Below are positions 8,408-16,958 of a stretch of DNA of 64,000 bases, piece by piece. Position numbers and translations under genes: made by a program. The stretch covers positions 62,001 through 126,000 of the forward strand of contig JANRLT010000021.1 of the NCBI GenBank assembly GCA_033762255.1, written 5' to 3'. The notes under the pieces are model-generated. The model saw only the letters and a program-made list of their open reading frames with translations, was not told the origin of the DNA and made no database searches. Within the stretch, counting starts at the first letter, position 1. Each line of letters opens with the position of its first letter. This DNA comes from Pirellulales bacterium (GTDB taxonomy: Bacteria > Planctomycetota > Planctomycetia > Pirellulales > JALHPA01).

Positions 8408-9550
8408 TTATTCGCCGCGAGAGGCCTGAAGAATTCCGTCAAATTCACCACCGTCGTTAAAGTGCGCGGCTTGCGCCTTGGGCCAGCCCCCAAACACGTC
8501 GTCAATGGTAAATAGTTCCACTTTTGCGAACGCGTCACGTTGCTCCGCGGAAATTTGCTCCAAATTCACCGGGCGATAAAAGTGCTTTGCCGCCAGTTGC
8601 TGTCCCTGGGGGGAATACAAATGCCGCAAATATGCTTCTGCCACTTCTCGCGTGCCACGCTTGTCCACCACCTGATCAACAACCGCCACGGGGGGTTCGG
8701 CCAAAATGCTACTGCCGGGAACCACAATCTCGTATTTGTCCGGGCCAAAATTCTTTACCGCCAAAAACGCCTCGTTTTCCCAGCTAATCAGCACATCGCC
8801 GATTTCCCGCTGCACAAACGTATTGGTCGCGGCCCGCGCAGCGGGATCCATCACCGGGACGTGCTTGTACAATTGCACCATGTAATCGCGTGCCTTGGCC
8901 TGAGCGGACTTTACGGCTTCCGCCGCGGCGGGGTCGTGCAGTTTTTTTAAATCCCCCAACTCTTGTTTGAGAACAGCCCCCCAGGCGGCAAGATAGTTCC
9001 AGCGCGCTCCGCCGCCGGTCTTCGGATTGGCGGTAATGACTTGCACGTCCCCCTTGATCAAATCCGCCCAATCCTTGATCTGTTTAGGGTTCCCCTTCCG
9101 CACTAAAAATACAATCGTAGAGGTGTAAGGCGCGCTGTTTTTTGAAAGACCTTGTTGCCATTCGCTTTTAATAATTCCTTTGTCGGCAATCGCCTGGATG
9201 TCCTGGGCCAAGGCCAGCGTTACCACATCCGCCTGTAAACCATCGATCACGGCCCGGGCTTGTTTACCGGAACCGCCGTGGGACTGCTCGATGGTGACGG
9301 TCTGGCCTTTGCTCTTGGCCCAATAATCCGCAAAATTCGAATTGAACTCTTCGTAGAATTCGCGAGTGGGATCGTAGGAAACGTTAAGAATAGTCACCGG
9401 CGCGGCTTGACCAGGCTCCGTCGAGGGAGCGCCACCCGTGCAACCCGCGATCCCCAGAAACAACAGCACACCCCAACAGAGCGAGAATGCGAACAAATCA
9501 ACCTGAGTCGGAATTCGGCCAATCGGTTGGGTCTTGGTCCAAGTTTTCAT
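8408..9550 (-). CDS. sbp: Sulfate-binding lipoprotein
   Basis: Solute-binding component of the sulfate importer, 380 residues. A hydrophobic segment ends in the lipobox LGIAGC, so the protein is probably lipid-anchored rather than free in the periplasm. The mature part has the sulfate-family motifs VSYDPTREFYEEFN, HGGSGKQARAVIDGLQADVV and ANPKTGGGARWNYLAAWG. The ATG at 9550 is chosen because a possible TTG at 9616 lies within the sigma-54 promoter and would precede the predicted transcript start. First gene of sbp-cysT-cysW-cysA-yezD. Confidence 0.93.
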   Translation of the reverse strand: MKTWTKTQPIGRIPTQVDLFAFSLCWGVLLFLGIAGCTGGAPSTEPGQAAPVTILNVSYDPTREFYEEFNSNFADYWAKSKGQTVTIEQSHGGSGKQARAVIDGLQADVVTLALAQDIQAIADKGIIKSEWQQGLSKNSAPYTSTIVFLVRKGNPKQIKDWADLIKGDVQVITANPKTGGGARWNYLAAWGAVLKQELGDLKKLHDPAAAEAVKSAQAKARDYMVQLYKHVPVMDPAARAATNTFVQREIGDVLISWENEAFLAVKNFGPDKYEIVVPGSSILAEPPVAVVDQVVDKRGTREVAEAYLRHLYSPQGQQLAAKHFYRPVNLEQISAEQRDAFAKVELFTIDDVFGGWPKAQAAHFNDGGEFDGILQASRGE

Positions 9551-9597
9551 GCGTTGCTCTGAATAAGGGCAGGAAACTGCAAATTTACAATTATTTT

Positions 9598-9616
9598 GAA
9601 GCAATATGCGTGCCAA
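9598..9616 (-). promoter_or_regulatory. Sigma-54 (-24/-12) promoter of the sulfate operon
   Basis: On the minus strand the sequence TTGGCACGCATATTGCTTC matches the sigma-54 consensus TGGCACG-N4-TTGC closely, with the required GG-N10-GC spacing. It predicts a transcript start near 9590 and a leader of about 40 bases before the sbp ATG. A sigma-54 activator gene is divergent from it. Confidence 0.85.
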
Positions 9617-9710
9617 GCAATCAAATGAACAAAATAGGGAATATACGTAAATTATCGCTCGTAAAATAGTAAAAATGCCAGATAACCGTTAAATATGACA
9701 GAAATACACC

Positions 9711-9738
9711 TTGATATTTGCTAGTTTTCCGTTACAAT
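9711..9738 (+). promoter_or_regulatory. Sigma-70-like promoter of the divergent activator
   Basis: TTGATA and TACAAT are separated by 16 bases. The start site expected six to eight bases later falls on the activator ATG at 9745, suggesting a leaderless mRNA. The short inverted repeat GTTA-CAA-TAAC (9731-9741) overlaps the -10 box and could be an operator. Confidence 0.5.
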
Positions 9739-9744
9739 AACTAC

Positions 9745-11346
9745 ATGAATGAAGTCACTTTATTACAATTGTCCGTCTGGCGCGAAGTCTGTCGCCACCT
9801 CGAGATCGCCACTTCGACAGCCACGATTGCCGGCCTCTTGCGACCGCTGGTCCCTTTGGATTTGCTGTTTGTCAGACGCTTTTTACCCAATGGCAATTCA
9901 CTCCAAACAGTGGCCTATGGCAGCCATGACGGCAGTTCCATGCGCGAAATTGCTGACATACCCATTTCACCCACCCGCTACAAGCGTTTGTTAACCTGGG
10001 CAGCAAATGGTAAGCCACTCCAAAACCGATCACGGATTGCCGCCGGAGATATCGCCCTATTGGCAGGTCCAGTCGAGGGAGATTTGTTGGTGGGGCCGTT
10101 GGTCGGGGCAGAAGGACCAATCGGCATTTTGGGTTTGCACTGCGCTGCGTTTGGGATATTGACCCCGGAGCAAGTGGAAATTTTCAGTAGCTTGCTCGAG
10201 CCATTTTCCGCAGCGTTAGAGAACGACCAACGCTTGCATGAACTTGCCACCCTGCGGGAAGCCGCCGAGGCGGATCGCCGCTCACTTTTGACCCGCCTGG
10301 GCCGCACGGAAACTGGCGAAACCATCGTCGGGGCGGAGGTGGGTCTGCGGCACGTCATGGAACGTGTTGATTTAGTCTCGCAATCCGATGTGCCGGTCAT
10401 GATCCTGGGCGAGACTGGAACCGGTAAAGAAGTGGTTTCGCGCGCGATTCATAACCGATCTAAACGACATTCCGCACCGTTTATTCGGGTTAATTGTGGA
10501 GCGATTCCCGCGGAACTGATTGACTCGCAGTTATTTGGGCATGAACGAGGCAGCTTTACGGGAGCGGCTGATACGCGAAAAGGTTGGTTTGAGCGAGCCG
10601 ATGGAGGCACACTGTTTTTAGATGAGATAGGGGAATTACCCTTGCCTGCGCAAGTGCGTTTATTGCGGGTGTTGCAGGATGGCTTTATCGAACGCGTGGG
10701 AGGGCAACAACCGCTGCGGGTGGATGTGCGGATTATCGCGGCCACACATCGCGATTTGCCGGAAATGGTCAAAGAGGGGACCTTTCGAGAGGATTTGTGG
10801 TATCGAATTGCCGTATTCCCGATTTTGCTGCCACCTTTACGGGAACGCCGCGAGGATATCCCGCTGCTCGCGCGGCACTTTGCGGAGCGGGCCGCCAAGC
10901 GGTTTGGCTTGCCATTTGTCGAACCCAGCCCCCATGATCTTAACATACTGCGGCAGTACGTTTGGCCAGGGAACATTCGCGAATTAGGGGCGGTCATCGA
11001 CCGCGCCGCGATTCTTGGTGATGGCAAATCCCTGGAAGTGGCCAAGGCCCTGGGAAACGAGGCAACCCCATCCGGCGGTTCACGATCATTGTCGACGTTG
11101 AAAGAGCTACGGGAACCAAATCCCGTAACTTCCCTATCCACGGCTTACGAATCGGGCGGCGGTTTTGCCACGCTCGATCAAGCGCTGCGAAGCCATATCG
11201 AGCGCGCGTTGCAAGCGACCCGCGGCAAAATAGAAGGCCCGCATGGTGCCGCAAAATTGCTGGATATCAATCCCCACACCTTACGCGCTAAAATGCGAAA
11301 ATTAAAACTCAAATGGAGCGATTATCGTAGTCCGCAAATCAATTAA
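9745..11346 (+). CDS. GAF-domain sigma-54-dependent transcriptional activator, probable regulator of sulfate uptake
   Basis: A 533-residue FhlA/NorR-like activator. The N-terminal 190 residues look like a GAF sensor (for example EGDLLVGPLVGAEGPIGILG ... LTPEQVEIFSSLLEPFSAALEN), then a short helical linker. The AAA+ domain has Walker A GETGTGKE near 223, the sigma-54 loop written GSFTGA instead of GAFTGA, Walker B GGTLFLDEIGELP and REDLWYRIAVFP. The C-terminus is a Fis-type HTH (GAAKLLDINPHTLRAKMRKL). The ATG at 9745 is preferred over a TTG at 9718 that lies inside the promoter. It is divergent from a sigma-54 promoter 130 bases away, so the sulfate operon is the obvious target. The ligand sensed by the GAF domain is unknown. 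Confidence 0.88.
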   Translation: MNEVTLLQLSVWREVCRHLEIATSTATIAGLLRPLVPLDLLFVRRFLPNGNSLQTVAYGSHDGSSMREIADIPISPTRYKRLLTWAANGKPLQNRSRIAAGDIALLAGPVEGDLLVGPLVGAEGPIGILGLHCAAFGILTPEQVEIFSSLLEPFSAALENDQRLHELATLREAAEADRRSLLTRLGRTETGETIVGAEVGLRHVMERVDLVSQSDVPVMILGETGTGKEVVSRAIHNRSKRHSAPFIRVNCGAIPAELIDSQLFGHERGSFTGAADTRKGWFERADGGTLFLDEIGELPLPAQVRLLRVLQDGFIERVGGQQPLRVDVRIIAATHRDLPEMVKEGTFREDLWYRIAVFPILLPPLRERREDIPLLARHFAERAAKRFGLPFVEPSPHDLNILRQYVWPGNIRELGAVIDRAAILGDGKSLEVAKALGNEATPSGGSRSLSTLKELREPNPVTSLSTAYESGGGFATLDQALRSHIERALQATRGKIEGPHGAAKLLDINPHTLRAKMRKLKLKWSDYRSPQIN

Positions 11347-11397
11347 TTGACGGCGTGCAACCAATACAAGCAACCGGAATCGCCCTCACTTTGTCCC

Positions 11398-14300
11398 TTA
11401 CTGTCCCGGTGCCGCGCTAGTTGGCGTTCCCTGGCCAACAACTCGACGCGGACTGTGATACAGACCGACTTCGTCCCGACCGTCGCCGTCCCAATCAGCC
11501 GCGACTGGTTGGACGGACTGGCTGAACTGCGCGGCTGTCATTCCCGCCGGAACGCTAATCGACACGACTTCATCGCTCTCGTCCAGCACGCGATTATTAT
11601 TGGTGTCGAGGATAAAGCGATCCCCGCGATATACGCCCAACTGGTCGACGCCATCCCCATCCCAGTCGCCAACAATCGGCTGATCGCCGTTGGCTCCGTA
11701 GCTGGCCGCTAGATCGATGGGGCTAAATTTGCCATCGCCATCGACATCCAGCCGCCATTCGCCGTTATTATAGACGCCGATGCTATCCGACCCCTGGCCG
11801 GTCCAGTCTCCCGTGACGGGATGATCGATATTGGTGCCATAGTGGAAGACATGGTCGATCAGGTCCGCCCGCAGCTTGCCTGTGAGCGAACGTTTGAGCG
11901 TTCGTTCGCCCAGCGGTGCTTCATCCGGTAACGGAGGCATATTTTTGGCCTTGCCCGTCGGTGGATTCAGGGCAATCGGCAGACCCGGTTCGCGCAGGAT
12001 CGCTTCGGGATCGCGGGGCCAGGCAGGCCCATAAATGCCAATGTCGTCCTTGCCGTCGCCGTCCCAGTCTCCAACCACGGGCAGGTCTTCTTCGGTCCCC
12101 AGCTTCGCCCAGAGGTCGTCTTTGTCCCAACGGCCATTGGCGTTCAGATCAATAAACCATTCGCCGCGGATATAGACGCCCAGCTCGCTTTGCCCATCGC
12201 CGTTATAGTCCCCGGGAACGGGAATGGCGTTTTCATTGCCAAAGATCGGCGTGGCGACGGTTTGGCCGTCGCGGCGGTACAGACTCCATTGCGTCCGGCT
12301 CATCTCCACGCCGTTCCATGTTTGCAGATTGAGCTGACTGGCAAAGGCGATTTCCGGCTCTTTTTCCCGCTCGGTGCGGGGTTGGCCCGCGTCAATCACG
12401 CTTAGATGCCAGGTCTTGCCACGGACACCCGTCCCGTCAATATACAAACGGGCGATTTCCGGCGCGGGTATAAAGGGCAAAATCTTTTGCGGCGGAGTCG
12501 CGGGAGTGGCCGTAAACTGATACGTGGGCGGGGGGGGTATGCGTAAAATATCCGGCGGCGGCAGGATGGTTTCCACCACCACTTCGCTAAAATTGTTCTC
12601 GCGCGAGGTCACGCCCACCGGCACATTGATCCGGGCGATAAAGTCATAATTGGACAGCGGCACGTCGAATTCAAATTGCAACAGCGCAATGTTCACGCTG
12701 CGGTTGATCGCCAAGCCCGAAGTCGTCCCCGCGCGGTCAATATTGTCCAAAAAACCCTGCGGTTGAACCTGCCGCACGGTATACAGTTGCCCCCCCGTCA
12801 GGCCCGTAAATTCATAATACCCCTGGGCGTTGGTGGTAGTGGTCCGGGGGTTGCCATAAGCATCCAGGATCGAGTTTCCGCGGCTATCCCCTAGCAGCAA
12901 CTTAACGCCGGGAATAGGGATGCTATCCGCGCCGCGGATACCCGGGCGGCGACCATACACATCGGGCGATTGACCCGGCAAAACCACGATAGGAGGCCCA
13001 TCCTGGAACACATAACCCGACAGCGCCGCGGAGGGAAGTTCACAAAAGTCGTAGTTAACCGCGTGTTCGGCGGAATCGAGAACAATGCTTACAATCAGGT
13101 CGTCTTGCAGGACCACGCCGCCGGAACTGCCAGGAAGCGTTCCCCCTTGGAAGTAGCCGCTAGGCTGGCGTTCACGGATGGAATACAGTTTGCCCGGTTC
13201 GAGTCCGCCAAAGTGATATTCGCCGTTAGTATTCGTTAACGTGGTTTGTAGGACCGCGCCAAAGTTATCCAGCAATTCGATCGTGACTCCAGCGAGGGGT
13301 TGATCCCCTTCGTCATACACGCAATCCTCATCCGGATCAGCCCAGACCCGTCCGGCGAGACTGGCGGGAAGCAGTTCGCAAAAGTCATATTGCACGGCCG
13401 CGGTGCCAGAACCAATCGTGATTTGCCGGATCGTATCCTGAGCGGTAATGTTTCCCCCCGCCGAACCGATCATTTCCTGTCCATCAAAGTAGCCGGTCGG
13501 CTGCAGTTCGCGTACACCATAACTGCCGGGAGCCAAATTATCGAAGGAGTATTCACCCTGGGCATTGGTCAGTGTCGTGCGAATGACCGCGCCATTGGCA
13601 TCCAGTAGTTGCACCACCACGCCGCCAAGGGGGGTATCACTTGGCCCAAAAAAGCAATCATCTTGTGGGTCCGCCCAAACGCGACCCGCGATTCTGCCGG
13701 GGAGTAATTCGCAAAAATTGTTTTCGACCGACAATTCACCAGAGCCTAGATCAATCTGCGTGATCAAATCGGTCCCTTGCGACACACCACCCAAGCTGCC
13801 GGGGGTAGCGGCCCCTTGAAAATATCCCGCGGGCTGGATTTCGCGGACGGAATAAACGCCAGGGGGCAAATTTTCGAACGAATATTCCCCGTTGGCATTC
13901 GTCAAGGTCGATTGGATCACGTTGCCACTGGTGTCCAAGAGCTCGATCCGCACGCCCGCCAGCAAAATGTCATTAGGCCCAATGATGCAATCCCCTTCGG
14001 GATCCCCATGCACGCGGCCTCGAATACCGACGGGAATTTTTTCGCAGAAGTCGTAATTTTTCGCGTTTTCACCGCTCGAGAGGCTGATTTTTCCTAGATG
14101 GTCCGCGCCCAGGATCAAACCCCCGGCGGTGCCGATCATTTCCCCCCCGTGAAAGTAGCCTGCGGGCTGGATCTCGCGAATTCCATATTGTTGGTTGGGG
14201 GCCAGATTCAAAAATTCGTACTTGCCTTCGGCATCGGTAAACGTCGTGGCAATAACCGCGCCGCTGACATTGAGTAACTCTATTTTCACCCCGGACAGGG

Positions 14301-16806
14301 CAAAATCCTCGGGATCTTGAAAGCAGTCCCCATCACGGTCGGCAAAGACCTTGCCAGCGATGCTAGCGGGCAAAAATTCGCAAAAATCGTACTCGATGGC
14401 ATTGGTCCCCGAACCGAGCGCGATCTGGCCCAGGTGGTCCTGGCCTAGGACGCTGCCGCCGGCACTTCCTGGTTTTTGGCCCCCTTGATAGTAGCCAGCG
14501 GGTTGGATCTCGCGCACGCTGTAAGTGCCGGGAGCAAGATTTGCAAACTTATATTCCCCTTGGGCGTTGGTCGTGATCGTGTTGATAACTTCGCCCGAGG
14601 AATTGAGCAATTCGATCGTGACGCCACTCAGGCGTTGATCGGCGGTGGTCAAAATGCAATCTCCCTGCGGATCCGCCCAGACGCCACCGGCAATACTCGC
14701 GGGAAGCAACTCGCAAAAATCGTAATTTTCGCCGACGCCATTGCCCAATAGGACAATCCCGCCGATGTTATCGGCACCGGTGACCTGACCACCGGCGGTG
14801 CCCACCATTTGGTCCCCGTGATAGTAGCCGCTGGGTTGGGTTTCGCGCACGGCATAGATGCCGGGGGCTAAATCGGTAAAGGAATACCGCCCTTGGCTAT
14901 CGGTATAGGTGGTTTGGACGATTTGTCCGCCGCTATTGAGCAGATCGACGCGCACATTTGCCAGTGGCACATCACTCGTGGTGTAAACACAATCCCCCTG
15001 CGGATCGGCCCAGACGCGACCGCTCAGCCGGGCGGGCAGCAACTCGCAAAAATCGTAGTGAATGGCGTCGGCATTTGATCCCAGGACAATCTGACTGATG
15101 AGGTCCGTACTGGCCGTGCCTCCGGCACTGCCGACCATTTGCCCTCCTTGGTAATAACCCGCGGGTTGGATTTCCCGCACGCTATACACCCCGGGTGCCA
15201 AGTTGACAAATTCATATTGTCCCTGGCTATTGGTCGTGGTGGTCCCCACGACCTTTCCGCTGGAATTGAGTAATTCCACAGTCACGCCACCCAGCGCGAT
15301 ATCGTTGGGGCCATAAACGCAATCCCCCTGGGGATCGGCCCAGACGCGGCCGCTAAGCCGTGCGGGAATCAATTCGCAGAAATCATAATTCAATCCCTCC
15401 GCGCCTGAGCCCAGATTGATTCCTGTGATCAAATCCGTGGTCGCCACGCCTCCCGCGGTGCCAACCGTTTGTCCCCCTTGAAAGTAACCCACAGGCGTGT
15501 ATTCCCGCACGCTGTAGACGCCGGGGGGGAGGCCGGTAAATTCGTATTGGCCTTGCGCGTTGGTAAAGGCGGTTTGCAGCACCGATCCAACGGGGTTAAG
15601 TAATTCGACTTTAACATTTGCCAGCGGCAAATCGTTTGGCCCAAAGACACAATCGGCCTCGGGATCGGCAAAGACCCGCCCGGCCAACCGCACGGGCAGG
15701 ACCTCGCCAAAGTCGTAGCGCACGCCATCCTCACCCCCATCCAGAGTGATTTCGCACAGTTCATCGGCGGTAATAACCGTCCCCCGGATCGAGCCATTCA
15801 CGCTGCCCACTTTTGATCCGGTGCTGAACCAGCCGGTGGGCTGGGTTTCGACCACGCAATATTTTCCCGGTAATAGTCCGGTAAATTTGTATTCGCCGCT
15901 AGCGTTGGTGACAGCCGTTTGCCCCGTACTGACATACTGGCTGCCGTTCCATTGCATTAACGTCAAGCTGACATTCGCGATTCCCTCTTCGCCTGTCCCC
16001 TGGCTGATGGATTGATCCCGGTCATGAAAGACCACGCCCGACAAGGTAATCGGTTTTGGAACCTGGGTAAGAACTGTCACCGCCCCGGCGGTACGGTCGA
16101 TCCGGTCGATTGTGTCCGGCGGTATATAATCATCCGGCGGCAGATTTAGCGTCGAACCCGCCTGTGCGCGGGCGTTGGCAAAGTTTGTGTCAAAATAGTC
16201 ATAGTAAATCGCCTGGCCCGTGATGTCCTCGTAGTTGGGATTCGTAAAATAGCCGGTCAGGATAGAGCCTTCGAACTCGCCCCCTTCCGCCAGGGCGGTC
16301 GCGCTGAATAGCCCTTGTTCATCCACATCCAGGCTAAAGATCAGTTTTTCGCCCGCGTCCCAATCCACCAGATCAAACGTGATTAAGCTGGATCCATCCG
16401 CGACGCTGACATTACTAATGGAAAAACCCGTGGTGCTGACAATCGCCAAGGGGATAGAGTTGAACACGCCATGGCCCCCAGGCGCCGTGTCATAAAAAAT
16501 ATCCCCGAGGGTCAGGCCGCCATCCTGGAGCTTATCGCCGTCGATGGTAACGCGATTAAGCTTGGTCCCCGCCGCGCCGCCGGTAAAGGTGACTTCCAGG
16601 ATATCCGGTCGAGAATCGTCCCCGGAGGCTTCCTCGTAATAAACCGAGCCTAAATGCAGCGGAGCGACCGCCATCGCCCGGCGGGATTCCAGTTCTTCCA
16701 CGCCGCAAATTCGCAGTTGCGCCGCGCGCTCGACATGATCCGCCACGGGACCGCGAAAGAGGCTCAGGCGACTGGCCCAATGACGTACCTTGCGTAGCAT
16801 ACCCAT
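11398..16806 (-). CDS. Giant secreted protein with ten SdrD B-like modules and VCBS/FG-GAP repeats
   Basis: A 1,802-residue predicted surface or extracellular protein. The N-terminus (MGMLRKVRHWASRLSLF ... GVEELESRRAMA) resembles the planctomycete export signal around L-E-S/P-R. A region of about 230 residues of unknown fold follows. Then come ten tandem SdrD B/Cna-B-like modules of about 110 residues, each with a GRVWADPQGDC-like start, GQYEFxxLxPGxYSVRE and a YDFCELLP-like end. After a proline-rich spacer the C-terminal 400 residues carry four VCBS/FG-GAP-type blades (GDWDGDGKDDIGIY and relatives) with Asp-rich Ca-binding loops. GGAGG lies seven bases before the ATG at 16806. No sortase motif is seen. 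Adhesin or cell-wall role is inferred. Confidence 0.88.
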   Translation of the reverse strand: MGMLRKVRHWASRLSLFRGPVADHVERAAQLRICGVEELESRRAMAVAPLHLGSVYYEEASGDDSRPDILEVTFTGGAAGTKLNRVTIDGDKLQDGGLTLGDIFYDTAPGGHGVFNSIPLAIVSTTGFSISNVSVADGSSLITFDLVDWDAGEKLIFSLDVDEQGLFSATALAEGGEFEGSILTGYFTNPNYEDITGQAIYYDYFDTNFANARAQAGSTLNLPPDDYIPPDTIDRIDRTAGAVTVLTQVPKPITLSGVVFHDRDQSISQGTGEEGIANVSLTLMQWNGSQYVSTGQTAVTNASGEYKFTGLLPGKYCVVETQPTGWFSTGSKVGSVNGSIRGTVITADELCEITLDGGEDGVRYDFGEVLPVRLAGRVFADPEADCVFGPNDLPLANVKVELLNPVGSVLQTAFTNAQGQYEFTGLPPGVYSVREYTPVGYFQGGQTVGTAGGVATTDLITGINLGSGAEGLNYDFCELIPARLSGRVWADPQGDCVYGPNDIALGGVTVELLNSSGKVVGTTTTNSQGQYEFVNLAPGVYSVREIQPAGYYQGGQMVGSAGGTASTDLISQIVLGSNADAIHYDFCELLPARLSGRVWADPQGDCVYTTSDVPLANVRVDLLNSGGQIVQTTYTDSQGRYSFTDLAPGIYAVRETQPSGYYHGDQMVGTAGGQVTGADNIGGIVLLGNGVGENYDFCELLPASIAGGVWADPQGDCILTTADQRLSGVTIELLNSSGEVINTITTNAQGEYKFANLAPGTYSVREIQPAGYYQGGQKPGSAGGSVLGQDHLGQIALGSGTNAIEYDFCEFLPASIAGKVFADRDGDCFQDPEDFALSGVKIELLNVSGAVIATTFTDAEGKYEFLNLAPNQQYGIREIQPAGYFHGGEMIGTAGGLILGADHLGKISLSSGENAKNYDFCEKIPVGIRGRVHGDPEGDCIIGPNDILLAGVRIELLDTSGNVIQSTLTNANGEYSFENLPPGVYSVREIQPAGYFQGAATPGSLGGVSQGTDLITQIDLGSGELSVENNFCELLPGRIAGRVWADPQDDCFFGPSDTPLGGVVVQLLDANGAVIRTTLTNAQGEYSFDNLAPGSYGVRELQPTGYFDGQEMIGSAGGNITAQDTIRQITIGSGTAAVQYDFCELLPASLAGRVWADPDEDCVYDEGDQPLAGVTIELLDNFGAVLQTTLTNTNGEYHFGGLEPGKLYSIRERQPSGYFQGGTLPGSSGGVVLQDDLIVSIVLDSAEHAVNYDFCELPSAALSGYVFQDGPPIVVLPGQSPDVYGRRPGIRGADSIPIPGVKLLLGDSRGNSILDAYGNPRTTTTNAQGYYEFTGLTGGQLYTVRQVQPQGFLDNIDRAGTTSGLAINRSVNIALLQFEFDVPLSNYDFIARINVPVGVTSRENNFSEVVVETILPPPDILRIPPPPTYQFTATPATPPQKILPFIPAPEIARLYIDGTGVRGKTWHLSVIDAGQPRTEREKEPEIAFASQLNLQTWNGVEMSRTQWSLYRRDGQTVATPIFGNENAIPVPGDYNGDGQSELGVYIRGEWFIDLNANGRWDKDDLWAKLGTEEDLPVVGDWDGDGKDDIGIYGPAWPRDPEAILREPGLPIALNPPTGKAKNMPPLPDEAPLGERTLKRSLTGKLRADLIDHVFHYGTNIDHPVTGDWTGQGSDSIGVYNNGEWRLDVDGDGKFSPIDLAASYGANGDQPIVGDWDGDGVDQLGVYRGDRFILDTNNNRVLDESDEVVSISVPAGMTAAQFSQSVQPVAADWDGDGRDEVGLYHSPRRVVGQGTPTSAAPGQ
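13030..15710 (-). repeat. Eight tandem cysteine-paired SdrD B-like repeats (coding)
   Basis: Eight consecutive in-frame repeats of roughly 330 bases. Each encodes an Asp-Cys near its start and Phe-Cys-Glu at its end. The flanking first and last modules of the ten lack this Cys pair. The repeats have diverged in DNA but keep length and key residues. Confidence 0.85.
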
Positions 16807-16862
16807 CGTCGTACCTCCGTGCACGTCAATGTTTGATGAATTTGTTGGGGTTGCCCATCCTG

Positions 16863-16874
16863 GGAACCGGTTCC
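16863..16874. promoter_or_regulatory. Perfect 12-base palindrome upstream of the giant repeat protein
   Basis: GGAACCGGTTCC lies 57 bases before the ATG of the 1,802-residue protein, in the 152-base gap after the WD40 gene. The symmetry suggests a dimeric repressor site, but it is the only copy noticed. Confidence 0.4.
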
Positions 16875-16958
16875 ATTGTTTCTTAGCTATGCCATTGCGA
16901 TTTTTTAGGTCAATCGAAATGCGATAAGGAAACCAAGCGTATCTCTTCCGCCAGGGGT

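Noticed and set aside
9616-9616. TTG at 9616 as the start of sbp
   Set aside because: It would lie upstream of the predicted transcript start, inside the sigma-54 promoter; the ATG at 9550 gives a normal lipoprotein signal.
10449-11141. Minus-strand 230-codon frame within the sulfate activator gene
   Set aside because: Antisense to the AAA+ domain; Arg/Ser-rich composition typical of shadow frames.
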